Source: Methylomonas sp. (GTDB lineage: Bacteria; Pseudomonadota; Gammaproteobacteria; Methylococcales; Methylomonadaceae). From it: a DNA stretch of 64,000 nt. The first letter of the stretch is position 1; the number at the start of each line of letters is the position of its first letter. This document shows, piece by piece, positions 7,516 to 17,274 of the stretch. The stretch is taken from positions 62,001-126,000 of the forward strand of contig NZ_JALOBS010000005.1 of NCBI RefSeq assembly GCF_023228165.1, written 5' to 3'. Made by a program: the position numbers and the translations under genes. Below the pieces are notes generated by a model. The model was not told the origin of the DNA and did not search any database. It was given only the letters and a program-made list of their open reading frames with translations.

Positions 7516-10157
7516 CCGACTCTATATTTACCGAAGCGTATTTCGCCAAAAGCTTTGAAGATCCTCAACCTATCGCGGCCTTTAAAAATGCCATTGCCAG
7601 CGAAAACGAACAACTAAAGCTTCGTTTTAATCCCGCCCAATCGCCGACGGACCTGCTCAGCGAAAACGCCGGCTTTATCGATAACCTTCTATCCGCCTGC
7701 TGGACGCATTTTTTGGCTGATGAAGCCGATCATCAGGCTTTAATCGCCACGGGCGGCTATGGTCGCAGCGAGTTGTTTCCCTATTCCGACATCGACATCC
7801 TGATTGTTTTAAATCAGGAGTTTAGCGATAAAACCCAAAACGGCCTGTCCGCTTTCAGTAACTTTCTTTGGGATATCGGCCTGAAGCCCGGCCTCAGAAC
7901 CTGTTTTACCAGCGAATGCGTAGCCTTCGCCCTACAGGACCAAACCATTTTCACCAGCCTGCTGGAAATGCGTCTGGTCAACGGCAATGCAGATTTATTC
8001 GAAGCACTTTCCAAACAAATCATCAACACCCAGCTTTGGTCTTCGGAGCGGTTTTTCCTGGCCAAAATGAGCGAACAAGAGCAGCGCTATAGCAAATTCC
8101 ATGACACCGCTTACAATCTGGAGCCCAACATTAAGGAAGGACCGGGCGGGCTTAGAGATATACAAGTCATCAGCTGGGTTTTCAAGCATCATTACAACGC
8201 ACACTCCCTGCGCGAACTAATTAGGTACGGCTTTCTGCCCCGCTCGGAATACGACAGTCTGGTAGCCGCCCGCGACATACTCTGGCGACTGCGCTTTGCC
8301 CTACACTGTCTGACCAGCCGCTGCGAAGACCGGTTATTATTCGACCATCAACGCGAAATGGCCGACTTGTTTGGCCATACCGACGAAGACGGCAATCCAG
8401 ATGTCGAACAGTTTATGCAGTTTTTCTTTAAAACAGTCGTGGATATTGAGCGACTTAACGAAATGCTGCTGCAATTGTTGAACGAACGCCTGATTAATAA
8501 TCACGAAACCCTCACCCCGAGCCCGATTACAGCCAACTTTTCATCCATTGCCGGCTACCTGGAAGTCAGCCACGAAGATGTGTTTCAAAATCATCCTTTG
8601 GCGCTACTGGAAATTTTCCTGCTGCTTCAGCAATCACCCTCGCTAAAAGGCATTCGCGCCAGCACCATCAGACTTATTCGCAAAAGTCTGAGTTTGATCG
8701 ACGAAGACTTTCGCCGCAACAAGCAAGCCAACCGGCTATTTATCGAAATACTCAGACAACCCCGCGGCATCACCCACCAGCTCAAACGCATGAACCGCTA
8801 CGGCGTTCTGGCGGCGTATTTACCGGATTTTGCCAACATCGTCGCCCGCATGCAGTACGATTTATTTCACATCTATACCGTGGATGAACATACGCTGTTT
8901 GTGATTAGAAATCTCAGACGCTTTGCATTGAACAAGCACAGCAAGGAACTGCCGTTTTGCAACAATATTTTTCTGCTCACACCTAAGCCCGATGTCTTGT
9001 ATATCGCCGCCCTGTTTCATGACATTGCCAAAGGCCGCGGCGGTGACCACTCTTCGCTGGGCGAGAAAATTGCCCTAGATTTCTGCAAGCAACACAGCCT
9101 ATCCAGACAGGACAGCAAGTTGATTACCTGGCTGGTTCGCAACCATTTGTTGATGTCGATGACGGCGCAACGCAAGGATATAAGCGACCCTGACGTCATT
9201 CACAACTTCGCCTCGCAAGTGGGTAGCATCGAGTACCTGAATTATCTGTATTTATTGACCGTCGCCGACATAAGGGCCACCAATCCCAGCTTATGGAATA
9301 CCTGGAAAGATGCACTATTAAAAGAACTTTATATCGCCACGCATCGCGCACTGCATCGCGGACTGCAAAACCCGGTCGCCCATTCCGAACGCATCAAGGA
9401 AACCCAGAAAGAGGCACACCGCGAACTGATCAAACTCGGCATAAGCAAACGCGCTATTTCAACATCCTGGCAACATTTAAGCGGCGATTACTTTTTACGC
9501 TATTCCGCCGACGAAATTGCCTGGCACACCATTGCCATTGCAGCTTCGACAGAAGAAGAATTACCCTTGGTCTTGCTGCGCCCACAAACCCAACGCGGCA
9601 GCGCCGAAATTTTTGTCTACACTCGCAATAAAGCTCAGATATTTTCCATTTGCACCGGGACACTGGATCACTTGGGCTTGACGATTCTAGATGCCCGCAT
9701 CATCACCACCGAAGATCAATACGTTTTAAACAGCTTTCAGGTTTTGGAACAATCGGGGGAAGCGATCAACGATTTGTATCGGGAAATCCATATCTGCGAT
9801 ACCTTACGGCAGGGCTTGATTAACAAAAAAGTCAGCCTGTCGAAAAATATTCACAAACAATCCAGGCAGGCCCGCCACTTTCCAATCGAAACCAGCGCGA
9901 CCCTTTTGGACAATCCGCACAGCAAACACACCACTATCGAACTGATTACCACCGACTACGCCGGCCTGCTATCCACCATAGGCAAAGCCTTCACGGAGCT
10001 GAACATACAACTGCACGACGCCAAAATCACCACCATCGGCAGCCGGGCGGAAGACATGTTTTATGTCACGGATCAAAATGGCCAACCTATTCTGGATCCG
10101 CAAGAAAAAGCCAGAATCAGCGCAACGATTCTACGTTACTTGGCCGACAAAAATTAA
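7512..10157 (+). CDS. glnD: Bifunctional PII uridylyltransferase / uridylyl-removing enzyme
   Basis: Nitrogen sensor that adds or removes UMP on PII proteins according to glutamine level. The GTG start at 7512 overlaps the map stop and has AGGAAG upstream, giving 881 residues, the family norm; a start 22 codons earlier would lie inside map. Domains in order: nucleotidyltransferase with GGYGRSELFPYSDIDILIV (residues 81-99), HD hydrolase with HDIAKGRGGDHS (about 503), then two C-terminal ACT domains starting near 695 and 807 that bind glutamine. It is relevant to the glutamate synthase encoded nearby at 11.7 kb. Confidence 0.96.
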   Translation: MTDSIFTEAYFAKSFEDPQPIAAFKNAIASENEQLKLRFNPAQSPTDLLSENAGFIDNLLSACWTHFLADEADHQALIATGGYGRSELFPYSDIDILIVLNQEFSDKTQNGLSAFSNFLWDIGLKPGLRTCFTSECVAFALQDQTIFTSLLEMRLVNGNADLFEALSKQIINTQLWSSERFFLAKMSEQEQRYSKFHDTAYNLEPNIKEGPGGLRDIQVISWVFKHHYNAHSLRELIRYGFLPRSEYDSLVAARDILWRLRFALHCLTSRCEDRLLFDHQREMADLFGHTDEDGNPDVEQFMQFFFKTVVDIERLNEMLLQLLNERLINNHETLTPSPITANFSSIAGYLEVSHEDVFQNHPLALLEIFLLLQQSPSLKGIRASTIRLIRKSLSLIDEDFRRNKQANRLFIEILRQPRGITHQLKRMNRYGVLAAYLPDFANIVARMQYDLFHIYTVDEHTLFVIRNLRRFALNKHSKELPFCNNIFLLTPKPDVLYIAALFHDIAKGRGGDHSSLGEKIALDFCKQHSLSRQDSKLITWLVRNHLLMSMTAQRKDISDPDVIHNFASQVGSIEYLNYLYLLTVADIRATNPSLWNTWKDALLKELYIATHRALHRGLQNPVAHSERIKETQKEAHRELIKLGISKRAISTSWQHLSGDYFLRYSADEIAWHTIAIAASTEEELPLVLLRPQTQRGSAEIFVYTRNKAQIFSICTGTLDHLGLTILDARIITTEDQYVLNSFQVLEQSGEAINDLYREIHICDTLRQGLINKKVSLSKNIHKQSRQARHFPIETSATLLDNPHSKHTTIELITTDYAGLLSTIGKAFTELNIQLHDAKITTIGSRAEDMFYVTDQNGQPILDPQEKARISATILRYLADKN

Positions 10158-10190
10158 TGCATATCCGTTGGCTTTACCCCAAAAAATAAC

Positions 10191-10228
10191 AAACCTTCAT
10201 CCTGAATATTTCGCAGAACGAAGGTTTT
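10191..10228. terminator. Terminator-like hairpin between convergent genes
   Basis: AAACCTTC (10191-10198) pairs with GAAGGTTT (10220-10227) around a 21-base loop. Short T or A runs are on both sides, so it could serve glnD and the convergent hydroxylase gene. The long loop makes it a weaker case. Confidence 0.45.
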
Positions 10229-11448
10229 CAGTGCGTATCCAGACCTTGTCCTCTCGCCAGCTTTGGCAATCGCCCTTCCAATCCCATGGCCGCCTTCATG
10301 ACCTTGTTTCTGACCGGAGCCAGGCGTTGCGCCAAGCCCAGCCCCAGGTTTCTAATGAATTTGACCGGTAAAATATTATTGCTAAACGACTGATAAAACA
10401 CATCCATTACCGTCATCATTTTCAAATTTTCATTGCGCCGCATGGCTTCATAGCGCTTTAAAACCGAAACCTCGGCAATATCCTTACCTCGTCTATGCGC
10501 ATCAACCAATACTTCCGCCAAAGCGGCAGCGTCCAGCAGGCCGATATTGACACCCTGCCCCGCCAACGGATTGATCATATGCGCCGCGTCACCCACCAGC
10601 GCCACCCCCTGTTTTATATAGCTTTGGGCATGCTGACGCTTCAACGGAAAACTCGCCACGCCCAGCACGTGATTTATTTGCCCCAAACAGTCGGGAAAAG
10701 CCGCCAGCAACTCGTCTTTGAGCCGATCATAAGGTAAAGCCTTTAAACGCCGAACCTCATCGGGGGACTGGTACCATACGATCGAGCCATAATTTCCAGT
10801 CAAAGGTAAAAACGCTTGCGGGCCGCTCGGCACAAAACGTTGCCAGGTAATATCCTGCTGTGGATAAGCGGTTTCCACATAAATAACCAGTGCGTGCTGG
10901 TTATAATCCCGCCTCGTCACGCCTAACCCTACCGCCTGCCTCGCACGGGACTGACCGCCATCGGCAGCCACCAGCAACCGGGTCTGTAATACCTGCCCAT
11001 CCGCCAGCACCACTTCGCTTTCCCGACCGTCATAGTGAATTTTACTAATCGACTGAGGCATTAACAGCGTGACATTGCTAAAATCCGCCAGACGTTCCAG
11101 CAGTGCCAATTGGGTAATTCTGTTTTCGACGATGTACCCCAACTCGGGGGCTCGCACATCGTCGCTGTTAAAGGTAGTGTCGCCGGCAGTTTCCCAAACC
11201 CGCATACGCTTGAATGGACAATAACGCCTCGAGGTGATGCCTTGCCAGGCGCCAACCATATCCAGAATATTACGTGAAGCGATACTCAATGCCGAAACCC
11301 GCAAATCATGCGGTTGATCGGGCGAAAACGCGTCTGGTACTTGGGCCTCGATAATCGCCACTTTAAGGCCACTGCCGCCCAGGCAACACGCAACCGCGGC
11401 GCCGACCATGCCGCCGCCAACTATCAACACATCAAATTTTGGTTTCAT
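10228..11448 (-). CDS. UbiH/UbiF/VisC/COQ6-family FAD hydroxylase
   Basis: FAD-dependent aromatic monooxygenase, most likely one of the three ring hydroxylations of ubiquinone synthesis. It has 406 residues. The N-terminal FAD-binding motif is LIVGGGMVGAAVACCLGG. A central DG-type motif appears as VAADGGQSRARQ (near residue 180), and the second FAD motif VALVGDAAHMINPLAGQG is near residue 290. These three are diagnostic for the family, but they do not separate UbiH, UbiF and UbiI, so no symbol is given. It is convergent with glnD and divergent from gltB. Confidence 0.88.
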   Translation of the reverse strand: MKPKFDVLIVGGGMVGAAVACCLGGSGLKVAIIEAQVPDAFSPDQPHDLRVSALSIASRNILDMVGAWQGITSRRYCPFKRMRVWETAGDTTFNSDDVRAPELGYIVENRITQLALLERLADFSNVTLLMPQSISKIHYDGRESEVVLADGQVLQTRLLVAADGGQSRARQAVGLGVTRRDYNQHALVIYVETAYPQQDITWQRFVPSGPQAFLPLTGNYGSIVWYQSPDEVRRLKALPYDRLKDELLAAFPDCLGQINHVLGVASFPLKRQHAQSYIKQGVALVGDAAHMINPLAGQGVNIGLLDAAALAEVLVDAHRRGKDIAEVSVLKRYEAMRRNENLKMMTVMDVFYQSFSNNILPVKFIRNLGLGLAQRLAPVRNKVMKAAMGLEGRLPKLARGQGLDTH

Positions 11449-11523
11449 ATTTTGTCACAGAGTATTAAAACATTAGCCTGACAACCTAGCCAGTATTTAC
11501 ACGGCTCGCGAAATGACAGGAAA

Positions 11524-11616
11524 GCCGCTGCGTGTTATGATTGGAAAGTTTCACTAACTGAAATTTAGAACAACCTCGCAAGCTTGTTGCCGCTTTCGAC
11601 GACTCTAACACGCGGC
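11524..11616. promoter_or_regulatory. Nested inverted repeats in the divergent region before gltB
   Basis: GCCGC-TGC-GTGTTA (11524-11537) can pair with TAACACGCGGC (11606-11616) as an 11-bp stem with a 3-base bulge. Inside it lie two smaller hairpins: AAGTTTCA/TGAAATTT (about 11546-11566) and GCAA/TTGC (about 11578-11590). Together they could form a three-way junction. It may be a leader structure or a binding region for one of the two divergent genes; a possible -10 TATAAG for gltB lies closer to the gene near 11646. Confidence 0.35.
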
Positions 11617-11699
11617 AGAGAGAAAAACCATAAACAGCGTTTGCTATAAGGTAATTACCTGGCAACGCAATTAACCAGCAAGACAGGATCTGGATAGCA

Positions 11700-14600
11700 A
11701 TGATCAATAACGCCCAGAAAAACAACGCAACACATATGCTTTACGACGCCGATTTATCTCAGGACAGCTGCGGTGTAGGTTTTATCACTCGCAAAGACAG
11801 CAAACAGACGCACGCTCTTCTGGTCAAGTCGCACGAAGCCTTGTGCACCATTCCGCATCGCGGCGGCATGAGTGCCGAAGGTATCGGTGACGGCGCGGGC
11901 GTAAACATTGACCTGTCTTTAAAGTTTTTCCGAAAAATTACCGGTATCGACAATTTAGAATTAGGCCAATTTGGCGTGGCCAATTTCTTTTTCCCGGAAG
12001 ATCATGCCCATTACGACTCCACCGCAACGCAGTTAGTGGAAGATCACCTGAAAGAATTCGACCTGCCGGTCATAAAATGGCGCGAGGTACCGGTAGACAA
12101 ATCAGTGTTAAATGCAGCCGCCGTCAAAGCGCAATTACCGATTAAACAGCTGATTTTCGGCCGTCCCGCCGCTTTAAAAAATGCCAGCCACCACGAATTT
12201 GAGCGCCACATCCAAAAAGCTTTACTGACGATTGAAGCGGATGGTTTTAGCCGCCCTGAATTGCAAGGCTTTTACCCGCTGTCCATGAGTTCTCGCACGC
12301 AAGTCTATAAAGGCCGCTTAAACTCCTTTGAGGTAATCCCTTATTTCATCGATCTGTACGATACAGACCACGAAATTTGCACGCTGTTTTTCCATACCCG
12401 TTTTTCCACCAATACCGCGCCGGCCACCATGATGGCTCAGCCATTCCGTTACATGGCACACAACGGCGAGTTAAACACGGACAAGAAAAACCGTCTCAGC
12501 GAAAACGCCATTGCCCGCCAAAACAATAAACATGTGGTTTTCCCATGCGGACAATCCGACTCCGGCCGACTAGACCAAACCCTGACCCGCCGCATCAACG
12601 AAGACGAATTGGACATCGTAACCGCTATTTTGGCCATGATGCCGCCGGCTTGGGAAAACGACCCGACCTTGTCTGACGATGTGCGGGCAATGCTGGCGTT
12701 CTTCAGCCTATACGAAGAAAAAAATGATGGTCCGGCCGCGTTAATTTTCAATGACGGCATCCGGGTCGGCGCCCGTCTGGATCGTCTGGGTTTACGTCCT
12801 TTACGCTCGGTGGAAACCACCGAATATCTGGCCGTCATGTCGGAAGCCGGCCAAATAGACTTTCCACCGGAAGACGTTTTATACCGCGGCCGTATCGAAG
12901 CCGGCGGCATGTTGTATTTCGATCACGGCACCGGCCAATCCTACAATAGCCTTCAGGTTTTGGAGCGCCTGGCCAAGGAACATGACTACAAAGCCATGCT
13001 GGCCGAGCGCAGCCTGCACCTGAACGATCTACCCAAGGTCGAGCTTGCCGAGATCGGCAACGATCACGAACTGAATATCGATCAGCGCCACACCGCCTAT
13101 TCCTTGAACCAGGAAAGTTTTAAGTTTTTACTGGACCCCATTCTGCAAACCGGCTTGGAAAAAGTTTCCGCCATGGGCTACGGTTTGGCGCCAAATGCAT
13201 TGAGCGCGGCGGAAGGCGGCATGTCCCGCTACTTCAGCCAACGCTTTGCGCAAGTAACCAATCCGCCTTTGGATTCGCTGCGCGAAAGCGACGGCATGAC
13301 CTTGCGGGTAGCCTTGGGCGCCAAACCGACCTTCGCACCCAGCCACAGCAAGCAATTGATGATCGAATCGCCAATCCTGCAGCGCACCCAACTGGAACAG
13401 ATACGCAGGCAAGTCCAAGTCAAAACCGTCACACTAGACATGCTGTACACGCCGGACTTTGACGATGCCGTGCAAAACGAGAAAGCCATTGAACTGGCGC
13501 TTGAAAATGTATGCGAACAAGTCGAACTGGCCGCGCGCGGTAATACCGGTATTATCATTTTGAGCGACGCCAACATCAGCAAAACCAAAGCAGCCATACC
13601 TGCGCTGCTGATGGTCGCCGCCGCCAACCAGCATATGGTGAAACACGGCTTACGCTTTAATTCTTCACTGATTATGGAAACCGGCCAAGCCGCCAGCCCG
13701 CACGATGTCGCCACTATACTGGGTTTCGGCGCTTCCGCGATCTGCCCACTGAGTATTCATAACCGGGTGATGACCGAATACAGCGACCCCGCCAGCCGAC
13801 AAAAAGCCTTAAATAACTTCCAAAAAGGCGTGGAAAAATCGCTGATGAAAACCATGGGCAAATTCGGCCTGTGTACAGCGGAAAGTTATATCGGCGGCGA
13901 GTTCTTCGAATCCAACTATCTGGATACAGAAGAACCAAAACTACAAGCCTATTTTCCCAACATCAATGCTTCAGTGGGCGGCGTCCGCTATTCGGACATT
14001 GCCGCCAGCGCCACCGAATGGCACCACAAAGCCTTGTCCGTCGAAGACGAAAACGATATTCCGTTCCTGGGGTTGTTCAAAGAGCGTCAGGAAGGCGCCG
14101 GCCATACCTTTGGCAACACTGCGGTACGCGAATATATCAACATGACCGATGAGCCCATTTTGTACATTCCGCGGGAGCAAGCCGCCGAAGCCAGCGACAC
14201 GGCTTATTTGGACTTCGGTTACGAAAAACGCACCCCCGAACAAATCGACGCGTTCGGCATTACCCCGGCTTACCGCAGCTTTAGCCGCAATCTGGCCCAG
14301 GAGCGGGCCAACCGCCCGGCCGCGCTACGTGATGTAATGGACTTCCCGATCGATATTACCGCCGCCAACAGCAAAGCCGATTTTGACCGTCTGCTGGGCA
14401 GCCAGAATTTAATCGGTAACAACAATTTTGTGATTCGCGGCTTAAACGCCGAGAAAAGCAATGGCGTTGTTTTTACGCTAAGCCTGACCAACGACAACCG
14501 CAAAGCCCGCCTGGAACAATTGGCCGAGCATTTCAAAGCACGCTTTGCCGGTTACGATTTCGGTTTAACCGTAGAAAATACCAGCATCAGTCTGCGCGTC

Positions 14601-17183
14601 AACGATAGCGATAGCGTCGTTTACCACTATCTGAACAACCTGCGCACGGCCCGCAGCGCTATTACCCTGGACAAGGTGCAACCTGCGCACGAAATCACCT
14701 CCACCTTTGCCTCCGGTGCAATGAGCCACGGGGCTTTATTAGCGGAAGCACATGAAGCCGTGGCGCAAGGCACCAACATTGCCGGCGCGAAAAGCAACTC
14801 CGGCGAAGGCGGTGAGCATTCCAGCCGTTTTGGTACGCTACGCTCCAGTAAAATCAAACAGTTCGCCTCCGGACGTTTCGGGGTCTGGGCTGGCTATCTG
14901 GCCGATCCGACCATTGAAGAAATCGAGATCAAAATCGGCCAAGGCGCAAAACCCGGCGAAGGCGGCCAATTACCCGCACCCAAGGTATCGGTGGAAATCG
15001 CCGCCTTGCGCGGCGGTACCCCCAAAGTAGAACTGGTCAGCCCTCCGCCGCATCACGACACCTATTCGATCGAAGATTTGGGTCAATTAATACACGACGC
15101 CAAGGCTGCCCGGGTCAAAGTGGTTGTCAAACTGGTCTCTTCCGAAGGCATAGGCACCATCGCCGTCGGCGTGGCCAAAGCCGGTGCCGATGTGATTAAC
15201 GTGGCCGGCAACACCGGTGGTACCGGCGCGGCCGCGGTAACCAGTTTGAAAAACACCGGCCGTTCACCCGAAATCGGCATCGCCGAGGTACACCAGGCAT
15301 TAGCGGCAAACGGTTTGCGTGAAAAAATCGTATTACGCTGTAGTGCCGCGCACCAGAACGGTGTCGACGTGGTCAAATCCGCCATACTCGGCGGCGACTC
15401 CTTCGAATTCGGCACCACAGCGCTGATGATGCTGCGCTGCGTGATGGCGAAAAACTGCAACATCCGCTGCCCAGCCGGCTTGACCACCGCCCATGAAGAA
15501 TTCAAAGGCGATCCGCGGGTACTGGCGCAGTTTTTCATGAACCTGGCCCAAGAAGTACGCGAAATTTTGGCCAACCTCGGTTACGCCAGTTTGCGGGACA
15601 TTCGCGGTCAAACTGAATTGCTGCATTTAATCAACCACTCCAGCATGGTCGGTCAAATTCACTTACATAAACTACTGGCGGAAATCCAGGAAATTAAAAT
15701 TGAAAAACCGATTTATCTGGAAAAAGATTTTACCATCGACGACAAAATTTTTGCCCAAGTCAAAACGGCCCTATTCGAACAAGGTCAAAAGCAGGTAATC
15801 GTTGAAGGAGACGAGTTCAAGCTGAACAACCGCAACAAAACGGTAGGCGGGCAAACCGCTATCGACATTGAGCGTTTGTTGCAATATGGACTGAGTGCCG
15901 ACCAACTCGCCGCGTCAAAAATTATCTATACTAACCAGCATGGCCGCCGCTATCTGGCCGATGACACCATCATCGTCCGTACCCACGGCTCGGCGGGGCA
16001 AAGTTATGCGGCGTTCAACAACGACGGCATGCGCATGGAACACACCGGCACCTGTAACGACGGCGTGGGTAAAACCGCTTGCGGCGGCACTATCGTCATC
16101 AAATCGCCAGGCGGCGGCTCGGATAAACCCGGCGAAAACGTACTGATCGGCAACTTCGCTCTGTTCGGTGCTTCCGGCGGCAGAACGTTTATCAATGGCG
16201 AGGCCGGCGACCGCTTTGCGGTGCGCAACTCCGGCGCCATGGCTGTGGTGGAAGGCGTCGGCGACTTCGGTTGCGAATATATGATCAACGGCGCGGTTTT
16301 GAATCTGGGCGGCTTCGGTAAAGGCTTCTGCACCGGCATGTCCGGCGGCAATGCCTACCAGTACGACCCGGAAAACCGCTTGCAGGACTTGTACGACAAA
16401 ACCTCCGTCAGTATTCACAGCCTCGCCGATGGTAGCGATGCAGCCGCCAGCCATGAACAATTCATTCTGTACATGCTGGAGCAACACATCGAACACACCG
16501 GCTCGAAAAAAGCCAAGGCCATTTTGGGTAACTGGCCGGAAGAGCGCCAGCATTTTAAATTCGCACTGCCGTTGTGGTTGAACAGAACTCAAACAGCGGA
16601 ATTCCTCAGCCAATCCATGGACCGCAAAGCCATGATCGAGGAATTGTCAGTGGCTTACGCACAGAAACAAATCGAGCTGATCAAACAGGCTTATAAAAAC
16701 AACGCCACGTTATTTAACGGCGCCATCCCCGGCTATGGCAACGTCGACAACGAATTGACCCTAAAGCTGATCAACAGCTATGCCGTTATCGACAAGGCGC
16801 AGCAAATTGCCAAGGATCAACTGAACAAGGCCGGTCAACCGCTGACTGAAGCCCTGATCGACAAACATGCCCGCATTTTGGTGATGGACAGACCGCGTAA
16901 ACTGCAGGATGCCTTAATCAAAAACATCCGCGAAGCATATAGTCAATACGACGATGGACAGCTGGCGACCCTGATGGCGGAAAAACGTTTGAACGACTAC
17001 AAAACCACCCTGATGCTGCGCGACGTGCAAAGTATCTTTTCCATCGGCTCTACTGCCTGGATCATCGAACAGGATAATCTCAACCGCCAGGCTCTGGCCG
17101 GTTTACCGTCCATCGATAAAAACCTTGCCAGCCTGGAAAGTATGGCCATAGTCAAGGACATGCTGGAGAACGAAACAGCCTAA
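11700..17183 (+). CDS. gltB: Glutamate synthase large subunit, long form
   Basis: Transfers the amide of glutamine to 2-oxoglutarate to give two glutamates. At 1827 residues it is about 300 longer than usual GltB. Domains in order: class II amidotransferase with catalytic Cys24 (DSCGVGF, after a short propeptide), central domain, FMN barrel (KIGQGAKPGEGGQLPAPKV near residue 1080), 3Fe-4S cysteines C1247, C1253 and C1257 (C-x5-C-x3-C), and the glycine-rich beta-helix (about 1450-1560). A further tail of about 270 residues has no family I recognise. Usual GltB has C-x5-C-x4-C, so the cluster spacing is one residue short. No gltD follows; a diflavin reductase does. An in-frame ATG at 11736 is another possible start. 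Confidence 0.9.
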   Translation: MINNAQKNNATHMLYDADLSQDSCGVGFITRKDSKQTHALLVKSHEALCTIPHRGGMSAEGIGDGAGVNIDLSLKFFRKITGIDNLELGQFGVANFFFPEDHAHYDSTATQLVEDHLKEFDLPVIKWREVPVDKSVLNAAAVKAQLPIKQLIFGRPAALKNASHHEFERHIQKALLTIEADGFSRPELQGFYPLSMSSRTQVYKGRLNSFEVIPYFIDLYDTDHEICTLFFHTRFSTNTAPATMMAQPFRYMAHNGELNTDKKNRLSENAIARQNNKHVVFPCGQSDSGRLDQTLTRRINEDELDIVTAILAMMPPAWENDPTLSDDVRAMLAFFSLYEEKNDGPAALIFNDGIRVGARLDRLGLRPLRSVETTEYLAVMSEAGQIDFPPEDVLYRGRIEAGGMLYFDHGTGQSYNSLQVLERLAKEHDYKAMLAERSLHLNDLPKVELAEIGNDHELNIDQRHTAYSLNQESFKFLLDPILQTGLEKVSAMGYGLAPNALSAAEGGMSRYFSQRFAQVTNPPLDSLRESDGMTLRVALGAKPTFAPSHSKQLMIESPILQRTQLEQIRRQVQVKTVTLDMLYTPDFDDAVQNEKAIELALENVCEQVELAARGNTGIIILSDANISKTKAAIPALLMVAAANQHMVKHGLRFNSSLIMETGQAASPHDVATILGFGASAICPLSIHNRVMTEYSDPASRQKALNNFQKGVEKSLMKTMGKFGLCTAESYIGGEFFESNYLDTEEPKLQAYFPNINASVGGVRYSDIAASATEWHHKALSVEDENDIPFLGLFKERQEGAGHTFGNTAVREYINMTDEPILYIPREQAAEASDTAYLDFGYEKRTPEQIDAFGITPAYRSFSRNLAQERANRPAALRDVMDFPIDITAANSKADFDRLLGSQNLIGNNNFVIRGLNAEKSNGVVFTLSLTNDNRKARLEQLAEHFKARFAGYDFGLTVENTSISLRVNDSDSVVYHYLNNLRTARSAITLDKVQPAHEITSTFASGAMSHGALLAEAHEAVAQGTNIAGAKSNSGEGGEHSSRFGTLRSSKIKQFASGRFGVWAGYLADPTIEEIEIKIGQGAKPGEGGQLPAPKVSVEIAALRGGTPKVELVSPPPHHDTYSIEDLGQLIHDAKAARVKVVVKLVSSEGIGTIAVGVAKAGADVINVAGNTGGTGAAAVTSLKNTGRSPEIGIAEVHQALAANGLREKIVLRCSAAHQNGVDVVKSAILGGDSFEFGTTALMMLRCVMAKNCNIRCPAGLTTAHEEFKGDPRVLAQFFMNLAQEVREILANLGYASLRDIRGQTELLHLINHSSMVGQIHLHKLLAEIQEIKIEKPIYLEKDFTIDDKIFAQVKTALFEQGQKQVIVEGDEFKLNNRNKTVGGQTAIDIERLLQYGLSADQLAASKIIYTNQHGRRYLADDTIIVRTHGSAGQSYAAFNNDGMRMEHTGTCNDGVGKTACGGTIVIKSPGGGSDKPGENVLIGNFALFGASGGRTFINGEAGDRFAVRNSGAMAVVEGVGDFGCEYMINGAVLNLGGFGKGFCTGMSGGNAYQYDPENRLQDLYDKTSVSIHSLADGSDAAASHEQFILYMLEQHIEHTGSKKAKAILGNWPEERQHFKFALPLWLNRTQTAEFLSQSMDRKAMIEELSVAYAQKQIELIKQAYKNNATLFNGAIPGYGNVDNELTLKLINSYAVIDKAQQIAKDQLNKAGQPLTEALIDKHARILVMDRPRKLQDALIKNIREAYSQYDDGQLATLMAEKRLNDYKTTLMLRDVQSIFSIGSTAWIIEQDNLNRQALAGLPSIDKNLASLESMAIVKDMLENETA

Positions 17184-17195
17184 TAGACTGATTAG

Positions 17196-17220
17196 GTAGG
17201 CGGGATTCAACCCCGCCTAC
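17196..17220 (+). terminator. Stem-loop after gltB
   Basis: A perfect 9-bp stem GTAGGCGGG/CCCGCCTAC with a 7-base loop stands 13 bases after the gltB stop. No T run follows, so it may be an mRNA-stabilising or processing hairpin, or a small repeat, rather than a true terminator. The next gene starts 54 bases later. Confidence 0.5.
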
Positions 17221-17274
17221 GTTAAATTAAATATTGATCGATCCGAACAGAATCGGCTCAAAATTGGTAAATAA

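Noticed and set aside
15915..16613. 232-codon minus-strand frame
   Set aside because: Antisense to the gltB beta-helix domain; codon periodicity belongs to gltB.
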